From contig NW_019775711.1 of assembly GCF_001039355.2 (NCBI RefSeq), positions 179,170 to 243,169 of the forward strand: a DNA stretch of 64,000 nt, written 5' to 3'. Positions 46,738 through 59,836 of this stretch are shown here, in pieces. Within the stretch, counting starts at the first letter, position 1. Each line of letters begins with the position of its first letter. The position numbers were made by a program, and so were the translations under genes. The notes beneath the pieces were generated by a model. It was not told where the DNA came from. It searched no databases and was given only the letters and a program-made list of their open reading frames with translations. This stretch comes from Lingula anatina (lineage: Eukaryota; Brachiopoda; Lingulata; Lingulida; Lingulidae).

Positions 46738-49700
46738 TCATGAAGCCATATCAAATCCCACTGCCGCAGTTGCTGTGTTAACGCCGCATTTTGTGTCTGA
46801 AGACGAAGGAGCATTCGCAAAATTTGAGCAACGTTCTTGGTGCAAATCTTGGGTTGTTCCCGGAGACGTAGCAGCATTCGTTTGGAAAGAAATAGAATTT
46901 CGGCATTTGGGGCTGTCGTTGTCGTTATTTGTCTTAACAGGATACGTAGCTACCGGAGCATTGTAATTCGCATTACCTAGGTTGTTCCCCCCGTCTCTTT
47001 CTTGTCCCTCGTTTGGATCCAAAGACGTTGCAAGATCTGAAAGGGTAGAATCATCAAATTGGCATTTGGTCTTGTTAGCGTCAATGTTATTTTCGCTTTC
47101 CAAAGAAGAAACGAGTGCTGCTGTTGCACAATGATTGTCTGGAGAATTTTCGCTGCCAATATTTTTCTTCGTTTCCAAATAGCAAGCAGTGTCAGGCAAG
47201 GGCGACTGGTCACCTAAAATCTGGTCATGACCAACATTGTCGTTTGTCTCCAAAGCTGAAGTGTCCACTACAATGGTTAAGTCCATTGAAAACATGTCGC
47301 TATCACTACGGTGTAACATGACCTCTGCGTCGTTTTGATTCTTCGCTTTTTCGGGAACTTCATCTGTGTTCAAAGAATCAGCTTTTAGGTCTGACTTGAA
47401 CGAAATTCCTTCCGAGTACTTCTCTGTGACGCCAGGATGGCTCGTCTCTAAAGACGAAGCCATTTCAGAGCCGACTGCAGTCTCAGATGGAGAAATGCTT
47501 TTGCCCACGTGGTTCCCCATTATTAAAGAGCCGTCTTCTGTTGAAACAGACACGGCAATCGGAAATACGTCCCTGGCCACGGAACTATTGGTGCCGAAAG
47601 AAGACGCACATACGTCTGTCGAAGCAGACTGTGAAACCCCGTTAGGAATGTTGGCAGTGCCATTCGCATGTGAATACTGCTGATTAAAACATAACGGACA
47701 ACCCCCAAGCTTACAGCCGTGAGCGCAAAGGCCTGCGCTTTCGTAAACTTTCGAGAGGTGTGGTCCCTTAATTACATCCTCAATCCTATTGTCATCCCTA
47801 GACGAATGGATTCCAAGACTTTCACGTTTTTGTTTGAGCAACAAGCTGAACCGGTGCGATTTCTGTTGCTCCAGATCCGTTTCAGATTTCTGTTCCCGAT
47901 TCTGGGTTATTGAGGATGTGACCGGGAGAAGGAACATTAAGAGCGTATTGGCCAGCATGCACCCACCTGAAACGACAATTTAGGATATCTTGATTGAACG
48001 ATAACAGAGGCACCTCCTTTAGTTACGTCAAACCTACGATTATTTCAAAGCTATCGTTGGATATTGGTATTTTATATATGCATATATATGTTATGTGTTG
48101 TTGAATTAGGTGGAGTTTGGTTAGGTTGAACTGTGCATTGCAGCATATTGTGTTGTGTTGCGCTGCATTGCGTTATATTGCATTGTACTGAGTTGTGTTG
48201 CGCTTTATTGAATTGTGTTGCGTTTTACCGAATTGCTCTCTGTTGTGTTGTAATATGTTCTGTGGTTTAATGCGTGTTGTTGTTCTGGGAAAGGCTGCAT
48301 TTTCATGTCCGTTGTGTTGCGTTATCTTGAACTGCCTCGGTATAGGAGGTGCACAATGCAAAACAATACAAGTAAATAGGCGATGAACAAAAGCTTATAA
48401 TTATGAATTACAACGTACCTGCAAACTGCATTGCTTCGGCATAAGATTTATTTGCATCGTACATCACAGCTGAAAAAGAGGAAAGGGCAAATAAAAAACC
48501 ACTGTGGGAAGAAATTGTAAAAGGGGAAATTCTGTCTGTGGAATTTAAGATTCTGTGTCAACAACCAATTTTAATTCATTTTGGGGGTGACATCAATAAA
48601 TTGCATCAATATATACAACATACATAAAATAAAAAGTATACTGCTGAATTGCCCGATAATTGACAGTTTATGAAATCAAATAAAAAAACAGTTATTTCTG
48701 TAAAATAATCTAAAGCTCAATTGCGTTGTGTAAAAGTTATTTGTTAAATTTATACTGACTGTTCCACCCACCTCCAATCACGGGCCCAATAAAGAAACCA
48801 ATCCCGTTGGCAAAGAGAAGAACACCAATGGCCCCGCCCAACTGTGCTGCCTCAACGTACTGGGCAGCCAGGGGCGTGAATCCTATCATAAATGGTGTGA
48901 TGTAGGTCCCAAACAACAGGGAATATAACATCTGTCCGGAGTAAGAACTCATGAATAACGGCACAGCAATAGTTAATAATCCAACCAGGGTTTGCGACAT
49001 TGTGTAGATCGTCCACACGTCGACATCCGGGTGATTTAAGGCCCCGCCCAGTATGAGCTTGCAGCACATGCAGCTCACGCCAATCACAGAGAGGAGGGTA
49101 GGGGCGGAATGCTCGGACGTGCCTGAATACACGGCATATGCTGGGAAGTGTACAAATATCATCCCCATTGCAATTGGAAGAATCAATATATTCAAGGCAA
49201 AAAAATTAAACTGGATATTTTTGAAGAGTCTCAGATCGAAAACTGAAGAGCATCCAGTTTTGTGTTGCTTTTTATGGAGGTATTCGTATTTGTGTGGTCG
49301 CATCAGGGCTCCGCAGGCAAGCAGGTGAAGGGCCAACGCCCCTAGCAACAGACACGCACCCCTCCACGTGTATTGGTCGATGAAGAAGTGAGTGACAGGT
49401 GCCCAAACGACTTGGCCGAGACTTCCGCCTGTGTGCATGACGGCAATGGCAAATGCTCGCCTCTTGTTGAAGTAGTGAGAAGTGATAATGTGGGCAGAAG
49501 TATAGCAGATTATCAAACCGGAACCTGGATGTAAAAAAGTATCATTATTTTAATAAAACATCAGCCATCAGTACCGTGGCCCCACAGTTTTAAGTGTTAA
49601 AAAAAGAATTATTATTTTTCTTAAAAACTAAATAACATAAGTCAAACAAGACGTTTCGGTCTGCCATCTATTGAGTGGTCACTTGCATGGTTGATTTGGC

Positions 49701-51124
49701 GCCGGAATCTGCCGCTGTTTGACTCATGTTATAGCGTCTACAAGTGAATAATAATTCTGTTTTACCATCCTATCTATCCTATGATAAAAATCCTCTTTCA
49801 TTGACTTTTTATATACTAAGGTTGTGAAAAAAAGCCAACAAACTAAATCTATTGGTAAAAGCGTAGGATACAATAAGGACACTATCACTCGACCTTACCT
49901 CCAATCAGACCGAAGGACACAATAAGGAAAGTAATACTGGTGGCAAATGAACTGGTGATGAAGGCCCCGGCCGCCACACAGCTTCCGATCATACAGGCTA
50001 TACGGCAGTTCAGCTTGTTACATATCATACTGCCAACCACAGCTGGAAAAGAAATGATTTTCCATAAAATTTCTATTGAAATTTATTATTATCAAAAATT
50101 TATCAATGTCTTTCAAGGCAATTTTCTTTTCAGGGTATGAAAAATTAGGCATCACACTGCACATGACAGCTGCAAAATAGATATATCTTTTCAAGATATT
50201 TTCCTTTCTGTTTATAAAAAAGATTTCGTTGATAACGTTGATTATTGCATTGTATTTTGATTAAAGGACACATCTCAGAATTTCTGCGAGGCGCCACCTA
50301 CCGAATGTTCCGGCGAGTCCAATGAAGACGGACCCTAGTAACGCAGTCATGGCTTCTCCTTCGTGGAATGCCTCCAATAATGGCAGATAGAAAACACCTG
50401 AAACATTAGTAATTGACAGACGGTTACGTTCAACGCCGTTTCAGATAAAATTTAATGCTTTTTATTAGGAAGTAATTAAGCGTTTTGCAAAGTTGCGAAC
50501 TCCTTCAATTAACCGGACGTCTTTTCGCTCATTTTGCTGTTTACTTTGGGGTTGCAGAATTGCTGGTACTTTGACTACGTCTATTTCCGGAAATAAAATT
50601 TAAACTGTTTGAAATTTATCAAAAACACCCCGAGCATCCGCGTTGAGAAACGTCCAAACAGTCTAAACCTGTCTCGGTTATATCCGTATATCAAAGCCAG
50701 ACAAAAGTGATTCTACTCTGTTGGCCATATAAAAAATCGATTGCATAACACTTTCATTAACATAACATAAAAATATATCAAACTGAATCAATATAAATGA
50801 AATTTGCAATTAACCAGGAATATGAAACTAACAAGATGTATATTACACACCTACGCTGTACACATATCCGTTGCCAATGAAAAGTGTCAACGCTCCTGCT
50901 ACCATGACAACCCAAGACCACCCCGCGTCGACGTCATCGCGGCATCCTTTAAAATCTATTTCATCCAGTTCTTCCCCTGGAGGAGCGCCATTTTGTTCGA
51001 CTGTGTCAATGACGCCGCTGAGGTCGGGGAGAGAGGTGAAAGAAGTCGCCAGGACGAGGTCGGGGAAGCTGAGGCTGCTGCATGCCTTCTGCAGGGACGG
51101 CTGCCTCTCCCTTTTGCGCGTCAT
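46738..51124 (-). CDS. Monocarboxylate-transporter-like protein (SLC16 family)
   Basis: Major-facilitator transporter with 12 predicted helices, expected in the plasma membrane. Six coding exons join in frame on the minus strand: 51124-50851, 50397-50302, 50042-49899, 49524-48772, 48469-48419 and 47966-46738, giving 848 residues. The first SLC16 signature is DAGWSWVVMVAGAL, at the start of helix 1. The second is YFNKRRAFAIAVMHTGGSLG, before helix 5. Large central and C-terminal membrane blocks include GGAIGVLLFANGIGFFIGPV. The last exon starts in helix 12 (MLANTLLMFLLPV) and then encodes a hydrophilic tail of about 390 residues, far longer than in mammalian MCTs. An upstream acceptor at 51142 shows a separate 5' UTR exon. 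The substrate is not predictable; it could be an orphan MCT. Confidence 0.88.
48110..48345 (+). repeat. TTG-rich imperfect repeat in SLC16 intron 5
   Basis: Irregular array of TGTTGTGTTGCG, TTGCATTG and related words. No regular period. It yields spurious frames on both strands. Confidence 0.6.
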
Positions 51125-51351
51125 TTTTGCCCGCTGTATATCTGGAAAGCAATAAACACAAAACGTTAAACTATTCCCACTTGTGCGTCTGGTTTCATGA
51201 CAGATTTGTATGAAGTTCTATAGTAAACGCCAGTCAATGGCAAAGGAATTTTTTCTTTTTTTCTGCTTTTACCTTTATAATATTCATCATATCAAGAGAA
51301 GTAATATTTCATTCCCGCGACTTGGTTTACCTTACTACTTCAATACACCCC

Positions 51352-51382
51352 CCCCCCAACACACACACACACACACACATAC
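51352..51382 (+). repeat. C-run and (CA)n microsatellite
   Basis: CCCCCCCCC followed by a CA repeat, adjoining the C-rich tandem array. Confidence 0.85.
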
Positions 51383-51463
51383 ACATCTCATCCCACCCAA
51401 TCCTTACTGCATCATACCCACCCCACTGTATCCTACTCACATATTCCTTCTCATACACACATC

Positions 51464-51598
51464 CTATCCTATCCAACCCCAATTATCCCACCCTACTCTA
51501 TCCCATCCAACCCCAATTATCCCACCCTACTCTATCCCATCCAACCCCTATTATCCCACCCTACTCTATCCCATCCAACCCCAATTATCCCACCCAGC
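51464..51598 (+). repeat. 34-bp C-rich tandem array, about four copies
   Basis: A unit beginning TATCCCATCCAACCCC and containing TTATCCCACCC is repeated about four times with one or two differences between copies. It gives long but meaningless frames rich in Pro, His and Ser. Confidence 0.85.
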
Positions 51599-52662
51599 GA
51601 AGGCTCTCCCTACATACCATTCCATCCGTTCCACGTTCTCAGTTCTACCTCACTACCCATCAAAGCGGATAATCTGGAGTCCAGACAAAGCCAAACAATT
51701 TTTTCCTTCCCCGTCCTATGCGAAAGGTTTTTTCTTAGTTTCGTTGAATTATTATTCTTTTTTTTTTTTTACCTTTTAAAAAACCTTGCATCCGCCACTG
51801 CATAAAGACAATACCTCGATTCCATTTTTCCTTAGTATTAGATTATCAATTAATGGATATTATAACGAGGTTTGCTTAGCTAAAACCGTCTCTCATAAGT
51901 GCGAACCTAAAGAGTCTTTTTTTTTTTTTAATATCATAAAGAGATATTGAAACCGCCGGAACTTAACAGAGAAACTGTGCATTTTACTTTCCTTAGCTCG
52001 ATCGTGACACCAATGAAAACGCCAAGTCGCGTCCGTTCGCGCTCACAATAGTAAAAATATTCCAATCGATTTTTGGTTTGTGTGCGGATTATTGATCACA
52101 GCTCAGCATGACGCCCCCTTTTACTCTCTCTTTCTTTGAGCTTGCCAGGCATCGCTTTTACAGAGAGCGTTTTGATATTAGTTTTTTTCGGGCCCGACAT
52201 AGCAATGTAAATCCGAACACTGGCGATAAAACAAAGCAAAACAAAACTAAAACGACAGTAACGATAAAAAAGAACATTATTTGTAACGTTACCAGCTCCA
52301 TCCCGCATAGTATAAAACCCAATTGGAGAGATCAATTAACAAAGGCGATATATAGCTAAGTTAATCTATAATTGGTCAGTTTTATTTATTCCAAGTCCAA
52401 TGGACAGTTTTACTATTTTACCTCAACTAATGAAAATGACATTCGGAAATTTATGTTAAACTATGGTATGACTGAAAAATTATGGTAATCATTCACGCAT
52501 TATAAACAATAAACCCTTAGATCTAGCAGATTATTGATTTCTATCTAAATATTACTTTCTGAATTCACACCGCGCGACTCACCGTTTCACGCAAAAATGA
52601 TAATCCAGTGGATTGATTGCTTGACCACATGCGGCAGACACAACATGTTAATTGCACTCACC

Positions 52663-52800
52663 GTAGTTGAACTGAGGCGTTTTTCGTGCACGTTGCCGCT
52701 CACAAGTGCAGATATAGCATCTAATTGAAGCAAGGGCTTCACAGCTTTGCATACACACATCCCTCTGTGATGAGAGCACGCATATTTGGTGAATTATCGA
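52663..52800 (-). other. Possible 5' UTR exon / promoter region of the SLC16 gene
   Basis: On the minus strand the sequence AACTACG is followed by GTGAGTGC, a strong donor. It lies about 1.5 kb upstream of the acceptor at 51142 that precedes the transporter start codon. No other strong donor was noticed in between. Transcript data would be decisive. Confidence 0.3.
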
Positions 52801-55800
52801 TTAGGCCTCAGCTTGATGCCTCGCCATCTTAATAGGGTTCAAAACAAAGAGCCCAACCGCCTCCTAGCTATCTCGTAGACAGCATTAATTAGACCCGTAC
52901 TGGATGATCTTAGCCACCCTGGATTTCAAGGCGATAACTGCAATCCTTTTTCAGGCCTTATAAACCATGAAATTATTTAGCACCAACAAAGCGATGCCTA
53001 GCACTAACATTCATCCGCTCTGGTAGTGCTGGTTTTGCGTAAGGTTATACGCTTCTTAGAATTGCTTTTCGCCAATAAGGCAACTGAGACCGGCAGTTAT
53101 AGTTTTCTGCTACATGATTTACTTGACTGTCTGTAAACTCAGGTATCTCTTCTCTCTCTCCATCTCTCTCTTTCTATGTGTCTTAATCTATGTCTTATCT
53201 CACTGTGTCCACCTTATGTCTCTTTACCTCTCTATATCTCTCTGTGTCTCTCTCCATGGCTCTGTCGCTTCTTTTTAAATACTCTATCATAATTTACATT
53301 TCAAATGAACTTCCATAACTGATATGCCTCATGCCATGATATACATTAACTTAATTGTAAATGCATTGAAATGTAAATAATTTAATTTAGAGCAACTGAA
53401 TAAATGGACTTCTCTAACTGACATGCAACATACCATGCCTATATACATTTGAATGATTATAATACTTAAATAAATATGCATATCTCAGGTATGCAAATTT
53501 ACAAGATTGTATTTATGAGCGGGAATTAACACATTCACAGCGGGATCATATCAAAATCGATCGAAGTATCACTGCCTGGCTATACGCGTTTAATATGAAA
53601 CAAAGTCATACTTTTAGGTCTAAATATAAATGTATATATCCTGCAAAGCTACTTATCTTCCATGATTCATATCTTTAAAAAGATTTTAAAAAAAAGCCTC
53701 AAATAAAAGCTGTCGATTTCCCCTTCTGCAATCTCGGGAAAACATGAAGGCCTTAATAAATCAAGCTTTGTTCTGAAAAATTTTGATTAGAAATGTTTAA
53801 AAAATGGAATCTAATTGCAGGGACAGGGAGAGTAATGGTTTGTATTCAAACATTGCTCCTTCATTGAAGAAAATTCGATTTGGCGCAAAAATCCAGTAGA
53901 AAACACCATTAAAATTAGGAATTTGAAGGGAATCAATATATACTGTTTGGTGACTGTTATATGTGACCAGCAAATTATGTTTGATACGCAATATGGATGT
54001 AGTGTTTACTTTGTTGTCGCTTATACAACAGAGTCATCTGGTGACAGTGCACAAAGTAAACAAAAATACGGTTCATTATACAATAATTAAGTAACTTTGA
54101 GCAAGGAATTTCAATACATTATTGAAACTCCGTTCTGTGCATGTGTAACGCTCAATCTACAAGCCCATAGCTACTACGACAGCCGACTATGACTGACAGT
54201 TAATACTGGTTTATGCTGAATGAATATATCTTCTGAATGAATGCAAGTCTTTCTCCAAGTACAGTTTACAGAATAATTGCACTTTGGTTGCTCTCCGGTT
54301 GTTTTGATTTTTCACATCTTCCAGGAATATTAAGACGCGGCACCTAAAGCATGGAGCGCTTTATGTACAAAGCGGCAGACGCTGTAATGAAATGCACATG
54401 GGCCTGTTTCTAAACATCTCCATTCTGTAACATGACTATATCTATGATGCGCAAAAAAGCACTCAATTTAGAGCAACTGAATAAACTTACTCAACATGGC
54501 TATTTTATACAGATTATGTCTGTGATTTTGTATCATTAACTTCAACATCTTGCAGGCTTTATTTTGTCCAGAAGAGAAACTTGGGGCTGTTAGTTTGGTT
54601 TATGTAGAAAGTAAATAAGATATGGCCAGGCACACATTTAACGTTGCGTGATCAGCCTTCGTAATCAGACTGTTTTCCAAGGCTTGTTAAAGAAATGCTA
54701 CCTTGAGGGAAGTAAGATTCATTAAAAATTAAGATATATTGCTCTTTGGGCTTTCCGCGCTTTGATTATTATGTACGGGTAAACACAGATTATATAGTAT
54801 TAATGTCGATGTTTTACACTTTTTATGTAATACTATCTAGCCCTTGCCCTTCAGCATCGATCACTGCTAGTGACTTTGGATTTAATAATAAGTAAAATAA
54901 AATATCTACGAGCTTTAACCATTGTATTGTATTGCATTTAAAATGTCTTACCCACTAAGTATCTTAATTGTGCTACAGTCAAAAAAGACAATACAATGCC
55001 GTAGGCCTATCTTTTTAACCACCACCTCAACCTAAAGCAATAAAAGAAGATATATATCTAGCTAGTTTCCATGCTGCATGAACGATAATCGCTTAATCTT
55101 TTTTTTTCATACGAGCTTGAAGCATTTGTAAATTTAAAACTTAATCCTATAAAGAAACACGTTTAAATCTCCCCTGCCTTGTTCTCTACGACACTTCTTC
55201 AATACTCTGGATGATAATCAAATTTCACCTCACACGCGTAACCTTGATCCATTTATTCATATGGATTGAACTCGAAGGCATACGGATTTTTATTGCGCAA
55301 CCCATCGTATTAATGAAAACCCCCACAAGGTACGAAAAAGTGGCCGATCAAAATTTGAGCACCCGCCCTTCCATCTGTCACCTATTTTTATCTTCCACTG
55401 TTTGCGATTGCCTCGCCTGGCTCTTCTTATATAAAATCATGGAAGAAATCAATTTTACTTAAATATACAGGTTACAGAGATGAAAAAATAGATTTTGATT
55501 TTTTTTTGGGGGGGAGGGGGGGGGGAGGGGTGCGAGGGGGATTTGAAGGGCTGATTCAGAAGCTTAGGCCTAAGGGGGGAGCGTGGCCAGTGTGCCCCCT
55601 CTGCTTCTACCTTTATCCGTGCGTGTTATTCATACTGACCTCAGGTGTAGTAAATCCGCTTCCATTCTCTTTGTGAACGAACATTTCTACTATTTTCTTA
55701 ATAAACTCCCCTTGAACACAATCACAGCGTGGTATATGAAGTGATACAGTTATTACACCTTGCTATTGATTTTTCTACGAATGGCAAGCAGCTGATCAAG

Positions 55801-56967
55801 TGCCTGGCGACCAAATATTCGTAACCTTAAACGCGAATCGTTTTAGTCTTTGATATGATGACTCTTCTTTCTAATTAAGGAGCCTCAACCTCGTATATTA
55901 TTCCAACCATTGAATCTGGGAGACATACTTAAAAATAGCCTGCATGCGGTCTCACAGTGCAGTAAGCCGAGCTCTGAGCGCTGCAAATTCAAAGAAGCCA
56001 CAATATCGATTTTTCCCACAGCTCAGCTGATCGCGTTCCTGCTATTCTTAAATACATTGGAAGACCCCTTTAACGTGAAATTAACCTGTCTGTGCGTTAA
56101 GGTTATAACTACTAAAAGAACATGACAAAAGGCATTTTAAAAAGGGAACAGTTCACAAAACCTTAGTGATTGAGTACTTTGACTTTCCTATACCGTTCAC
56201 AGCTAATCGACACTCACGTCCTTCCAAATTATTGATAAATCATTGACAGTATCCATCTTTATAATATAGGCCACGATGCATTGAGCACCAAGATCATTTA
56301 GCGTATATAATGCACAGAAACTACAGCTAAATAGTATAAGAAATTCATGAAAAACGTACATACCGAGTCAATACATCTGGTTTCGTCTAGTATATACTGG
56401 TTCTGGCAGTTTGACATAACTAACAAATCCGACAGTTACGCCACCTGGAGGCTACCATCTGTCCATTAAGACCTCTCATTGTGTGGATAAGGAAAAAAAG
56501 AACTATATCGATCTGAATTCAAAGCTAAGATCACGCGAAGTTTCTCTCTTCCTTCCGAGCAACATCGCGACTGTATACATGTTTTTCAGTGTAGTGCAAT
56601 CTCTTTATTTTGTGTTCAATTCACGAGGTGAGATAAGCTTTCTTTCGATTCTTCCGGGTTTGGCTAATGACTTTTTTCTTTTTTCTACTACTTCAGAAAT
56701 TACGTCAGTAACACTCGAGTGTTTGTGCTGATTTATATGCAGTTTATAAACACAGGGATTCGGCAATGGCAATGGAGGGAAGTGGGGGGAGGCAATGATA
56801 AAAAAATTTGCTTAGCGAAGTCAGCAAATATAGTATAGTAGACGATGGTAACTTCATTTCTTGTAAGCCGAAGGGATTAAAATGGCATATGGTTTTCTTT
56901 TTCTCACTTCACTTATTGTGCCGATTGTCATACGGGGAGGAGTACTAATTCCTCCAAAGAAAAGGTT

Positions 56968-57031
56968 TGTGTGTGCGTGTGTGTGTGTGTGTGTGTGGGG
57001 GGGGTGGAGGGGGGGGGGGAGGGGGGGCGGA
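56968..57031 (+). repeat. (GT)n then G-run, quadruplex-capable
   Basis: A GT repeat is followed by G-runs of 8, 11 and 7 bases separated by one to four bases. A second G-rich patch lies at 55507-55540. Both could form G-quadruplexes on the plus strand. Confidence 0.8.
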
Positions 57032-57558
57032 GAACGAAAAAAACTGTAAAATAGTTACAGTACTAGTCCATTAAAAAAGAGAGCATGGGTTCGTTTTACA
57101 AATAGTACAAATTTCAGACCAATTTTCAATTTGTTATTGAACAAATATAATGATCAACCTCAATTAAGAAGATGTAATTTAACAGAAACACCAAATATAT
57201 GAATTGTGCCAAAACAAGAACCCCAGAGATGAGACAATGCCTTGATTCAAATTTAGACCTCTTCTTTTTTGGGCCATGAACGAATTATCTTGAATACTCT
57301 ATTCGATATATACGTTTTAGAAACTCAGTTGTACTTCTATTCCAATGTATGTTTTTTCCTTATGTTAATTCAAAGTATTTGTTTATGTAGGCCTACTACA
57401 ACATTCATATATATATATATGGTAAAAACAGGCTATTTAATCCTCGCTGGACAGTGAAGAAATGTTCATAGCGATAGCCAGAAAAATATCTGTGATATTA
57501 AATAAAAAATCGCTATGTGGTCCTGGTAGACGGTAATTGGACTGTTAAATTAGATCTC

Positions 57559-57800
57559 ATTCACAACGAGTTGAGCCAGGCTTTACAAATCCTGGGGACT
57601 AAATATGGCGGATGTACTCAAAGCAAAAACGCCCNCCAGGATTTGTAAAGCCTGGCTCAACTCGTTCTGAATGCGATCTTAGAGCGCATTCAGAACAGTG
57701 GACTAACAGATCCGAGGATCAAATATGGCGACCTACTAAAAAGCTTGCCGCTTAATTCCAGTTAAGACACTGAATTCATTCCCTGCGGGGATTAGTCTAC
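57559..57800. mobile_element. Hairpin plus MITE-family copy
   Basis: AACGAGTTGAGCCAGGCTTT (57568) and its reverse complement (about 57648-57672) form a hairpin around an ambiguous base. Immediately right is GCGCATTCAGAACAGTGGAC then CAAATATGGCGACC and CCCTGCGGGGATTAG, the family seen at 36890-37215. It looks like a composite or one element with a duplicated end. Confidence 0.5.
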
Positions 57801-58269
57801 GCAACAAGCATTCAAGTCGGTCGGCCTTATTTTATAAGCTGAAAATCCATAAATCCCTCGTCCCCTTCCTGATATGTAAGTCTCGTTCATGCAAGTCAAT
57901 TAAAAAATTACTGCTGATAAAATCCGTTGTCTTTTGTTCAAAACTTAAAGTCACTTTTTGAATCCCGAAGATTCTTAAAGGTCTATATGAACAACTTCTG
58001 GAAAACCCTGGCAAATATTACTTAATGATAGGCTACTCCCGAGAAAATATTAGCACATAAAAAAGATGTATCGGTGTTTTAAAAAAGAACCTCCTGGGAT
58101 ACGTAATTGGGCGCAGTGAAAACTGTGCTCTTATATATCCTTCACGTATTTAATTCCATAAAGTTGAATATGATATTTCATTAATTTATTTATTTATTTA
58201 TTTGATGTCACAGTTATTATTTTAAACAATTATTTCGGGTTCAAAAATTCTAAAAGCTGCGTGTTGCGG

Positions 58270-58500
58270 AGTGTGACGTCACTATGGATACGTCTTTGTG
58301 AATATGGCCACCGCAGCCGGATATTTTGGGTCGACTGAAATAACGTTTTACTTCAACAATTTATTTGAACGATAATGCTTAAAGCAGCAATTTAAAATAA
58401 AGACATTTGACAACCTTTTTAGTTTCTTTCGTCTTTCTCTCATATTTATTTTCAATCACGAGAGTTCGTTATTCTCACGTCAACATTGTGACGTCATTCT
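58270..58500 (+). promoter_or_regulatory. Promoter region with two perfect CRE sites
   Basis: TGACGTCA occurs at 58274-58281 and 58489-58496, upstream of the ATG at 58571. These are perfect CREB/ATF-type palindromes. A 23-codon upstream frame (58304-58375) starts with AATATGGCC. No TATA box is obvious. Promoter function is inferred from position and the paired sites. Confidence 0.45.
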
Positions 58501-58570
58501 CAATCAATCGTCATCCCTTGTTCGGATAGCACGATTGGCTTGTTGCGATTTCATCGAAATCTCAGCGAAA

Positions 58571-59417
58571 ATGAGCAATTTGCAAAAGTTTGTGTTTATA
58601 AATATACGGGAACGGTGAGTGAACCTTTGTTAAATGTGTTTTAAATTATAAAATACAATATATCTTAGAATTGCGTGCGTTTATTTATCCTGGTGTAATA
58701 GTTGGGGTGGAGGGGCGGGTTGAGATAATGTAGGCTTGAGTAAGTTATCGTATTTTGAAAGTTAAAACTATTAACATTAAGCTTACTCACTGCTTTTTAG
58801 GAGTACTGTATTTTTATATATATAGAGAGAGATAAATACTTTCTTTTTTTCATTTCCTTTCTTGTTTCTTTCTTTGTCTGTCTCATGCTGCCTTAGAACT
58901 CCTGGAATTAAACATTTTTTCTAGTGAAAATGGTTCTCCTGTGAGATTACCAGGCATTCTTGATGCCAGAAGAAGGACCCCTTCCCCGGTGCCAATGGCA
59001 TTTAGAGGGACAGCGACTCAGGTCCATCTTCCAAGGCTGACTCCAATGCCGCTCTCTCCTCACCCACCCACGGCCCCTCGGCCATCAGTTCTGAGACCCT
59101 TGGGTCGTCCCGTGACCCCTGCAGACATCGGCGCGCGCCCGTTCCGCCTACCACGATGTGGTGCTGGAGTCCAGAACGTCCTGACTACTGGACACAGGAC
59201 AACCGCCATGCGTTCCATCGAAGACCATGTCCATTATTTCCAGAGCAGGAATAATCCTCTGAGAGCTCTCCACCATGCTCGGCCTCCCACTCGACGGGAC
59301 CCATATTCGGGTCTGTTGGATGCCACCCCCGGACCTCGTGCCACGGGCCTCGAGAATTCTGCTGATGCTAGACCAAGCACCCGCCGGAAACCTCGAAGAC
59401 ACGGGCGAAGGGTGTGA
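58571..59417 (+). CDS. Unrecognised Pro/Arg-rich 178-residue protein
   Basis: Two exons, 58571-58614 and 58925-59417, join in frame (donor GTGAGT, acceptor TTTTTCTAG). The start is MSNLQKFVFINIRERENGSP. The rest is basic and low in complexity: proline-rich (LTPMPLSPHPPTAPRPS), then arginine-rich, ending RRKPRRHGRRV, a possible nuclear-localisation-like tail. There are no membrane segments or signal peptide. The coding part is distinctly GC-rich compared with its AT-rich surroundings. AATAAA follows at 59708 and 59831. No family was recognised. It may be a fast-evolving or lineage-specific gene, and it could also be an expressed repeat-derived open frame. The first exon, splice sites and promoter argue for a real gene. 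Confidence 0.55.
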
Positions 59418-59830
59418 AGACTTTGCCAGACATGGGACAAAGACAAAAAAGGAAAAAAAAAAAGGGGGGGAGGGAGTTAGGCGTAAAGCATCTTTGAGGC
59501 TTGAAGAATGGGGAGGGAAGGGAAAGGATACGTGGACATGGATGAAAAAGATAAATATAAGTTTATATTTTCTAAAAAAGAAAAAATTGGATGAGGGAGC
59601 TAGTGGACTAAAAGAAGGGGAGTAGGGTTCGAAGACTGTGAAACAGCAAAAAAAAAAAAAAAAAGGAAAGGGGACGGAGTTGGAACATTAATACAATATG
59701 TACATAGAATAAAATTCAAACTAAATAAGGGACTACGATGGAGGGGTAGAAATGAAATATTTTATAGAAATGAAAGCAATGGTTTTTAAAATCTCCTTTT
59801 ATGAACTGCATGTATCCGAATATTTTGTAA

Positions 59831-59836
59831 AATAAA
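59831..59836 (+). terminator. Polyadenylation signal of the Pro/Arg-rich gene
   Basis: AATAAA about 410 bases past the stop. An earlier candidate is at 59708. The 3' region between carries A-rich tracts (59455-59462, 59650-59664). Confidence 0.45.

Larger units (their letters stand above)
52850..58260. other. Intergenic, no gene recognised
   Basis: AT-rich unique DNA with CT-rich (53140-53260) and G-rich (55507-55540, 56968-57031) patches and one hairpin (57559-57680). Open frames up to 83 codons show no domain features, and neither strand shows consistent splice-linked coding. Confidence 0.55.

Noticed and set aside
47366-47683. Plus-strand frames inside 46738-47970
   Set aside because: They are antisense shadows of the SLC16 last exon, whose minus-strand frame joins the upstream membrane exons in phase.
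51210-51779. 189-codon frame rich in Pro, His, Tyr and Ser
   Set aside because: It runs through a CA repeat and a 34-bp tandem array whose period leaves a frame open by chance. It lies upstream of the SLC16 gene with no splice support.
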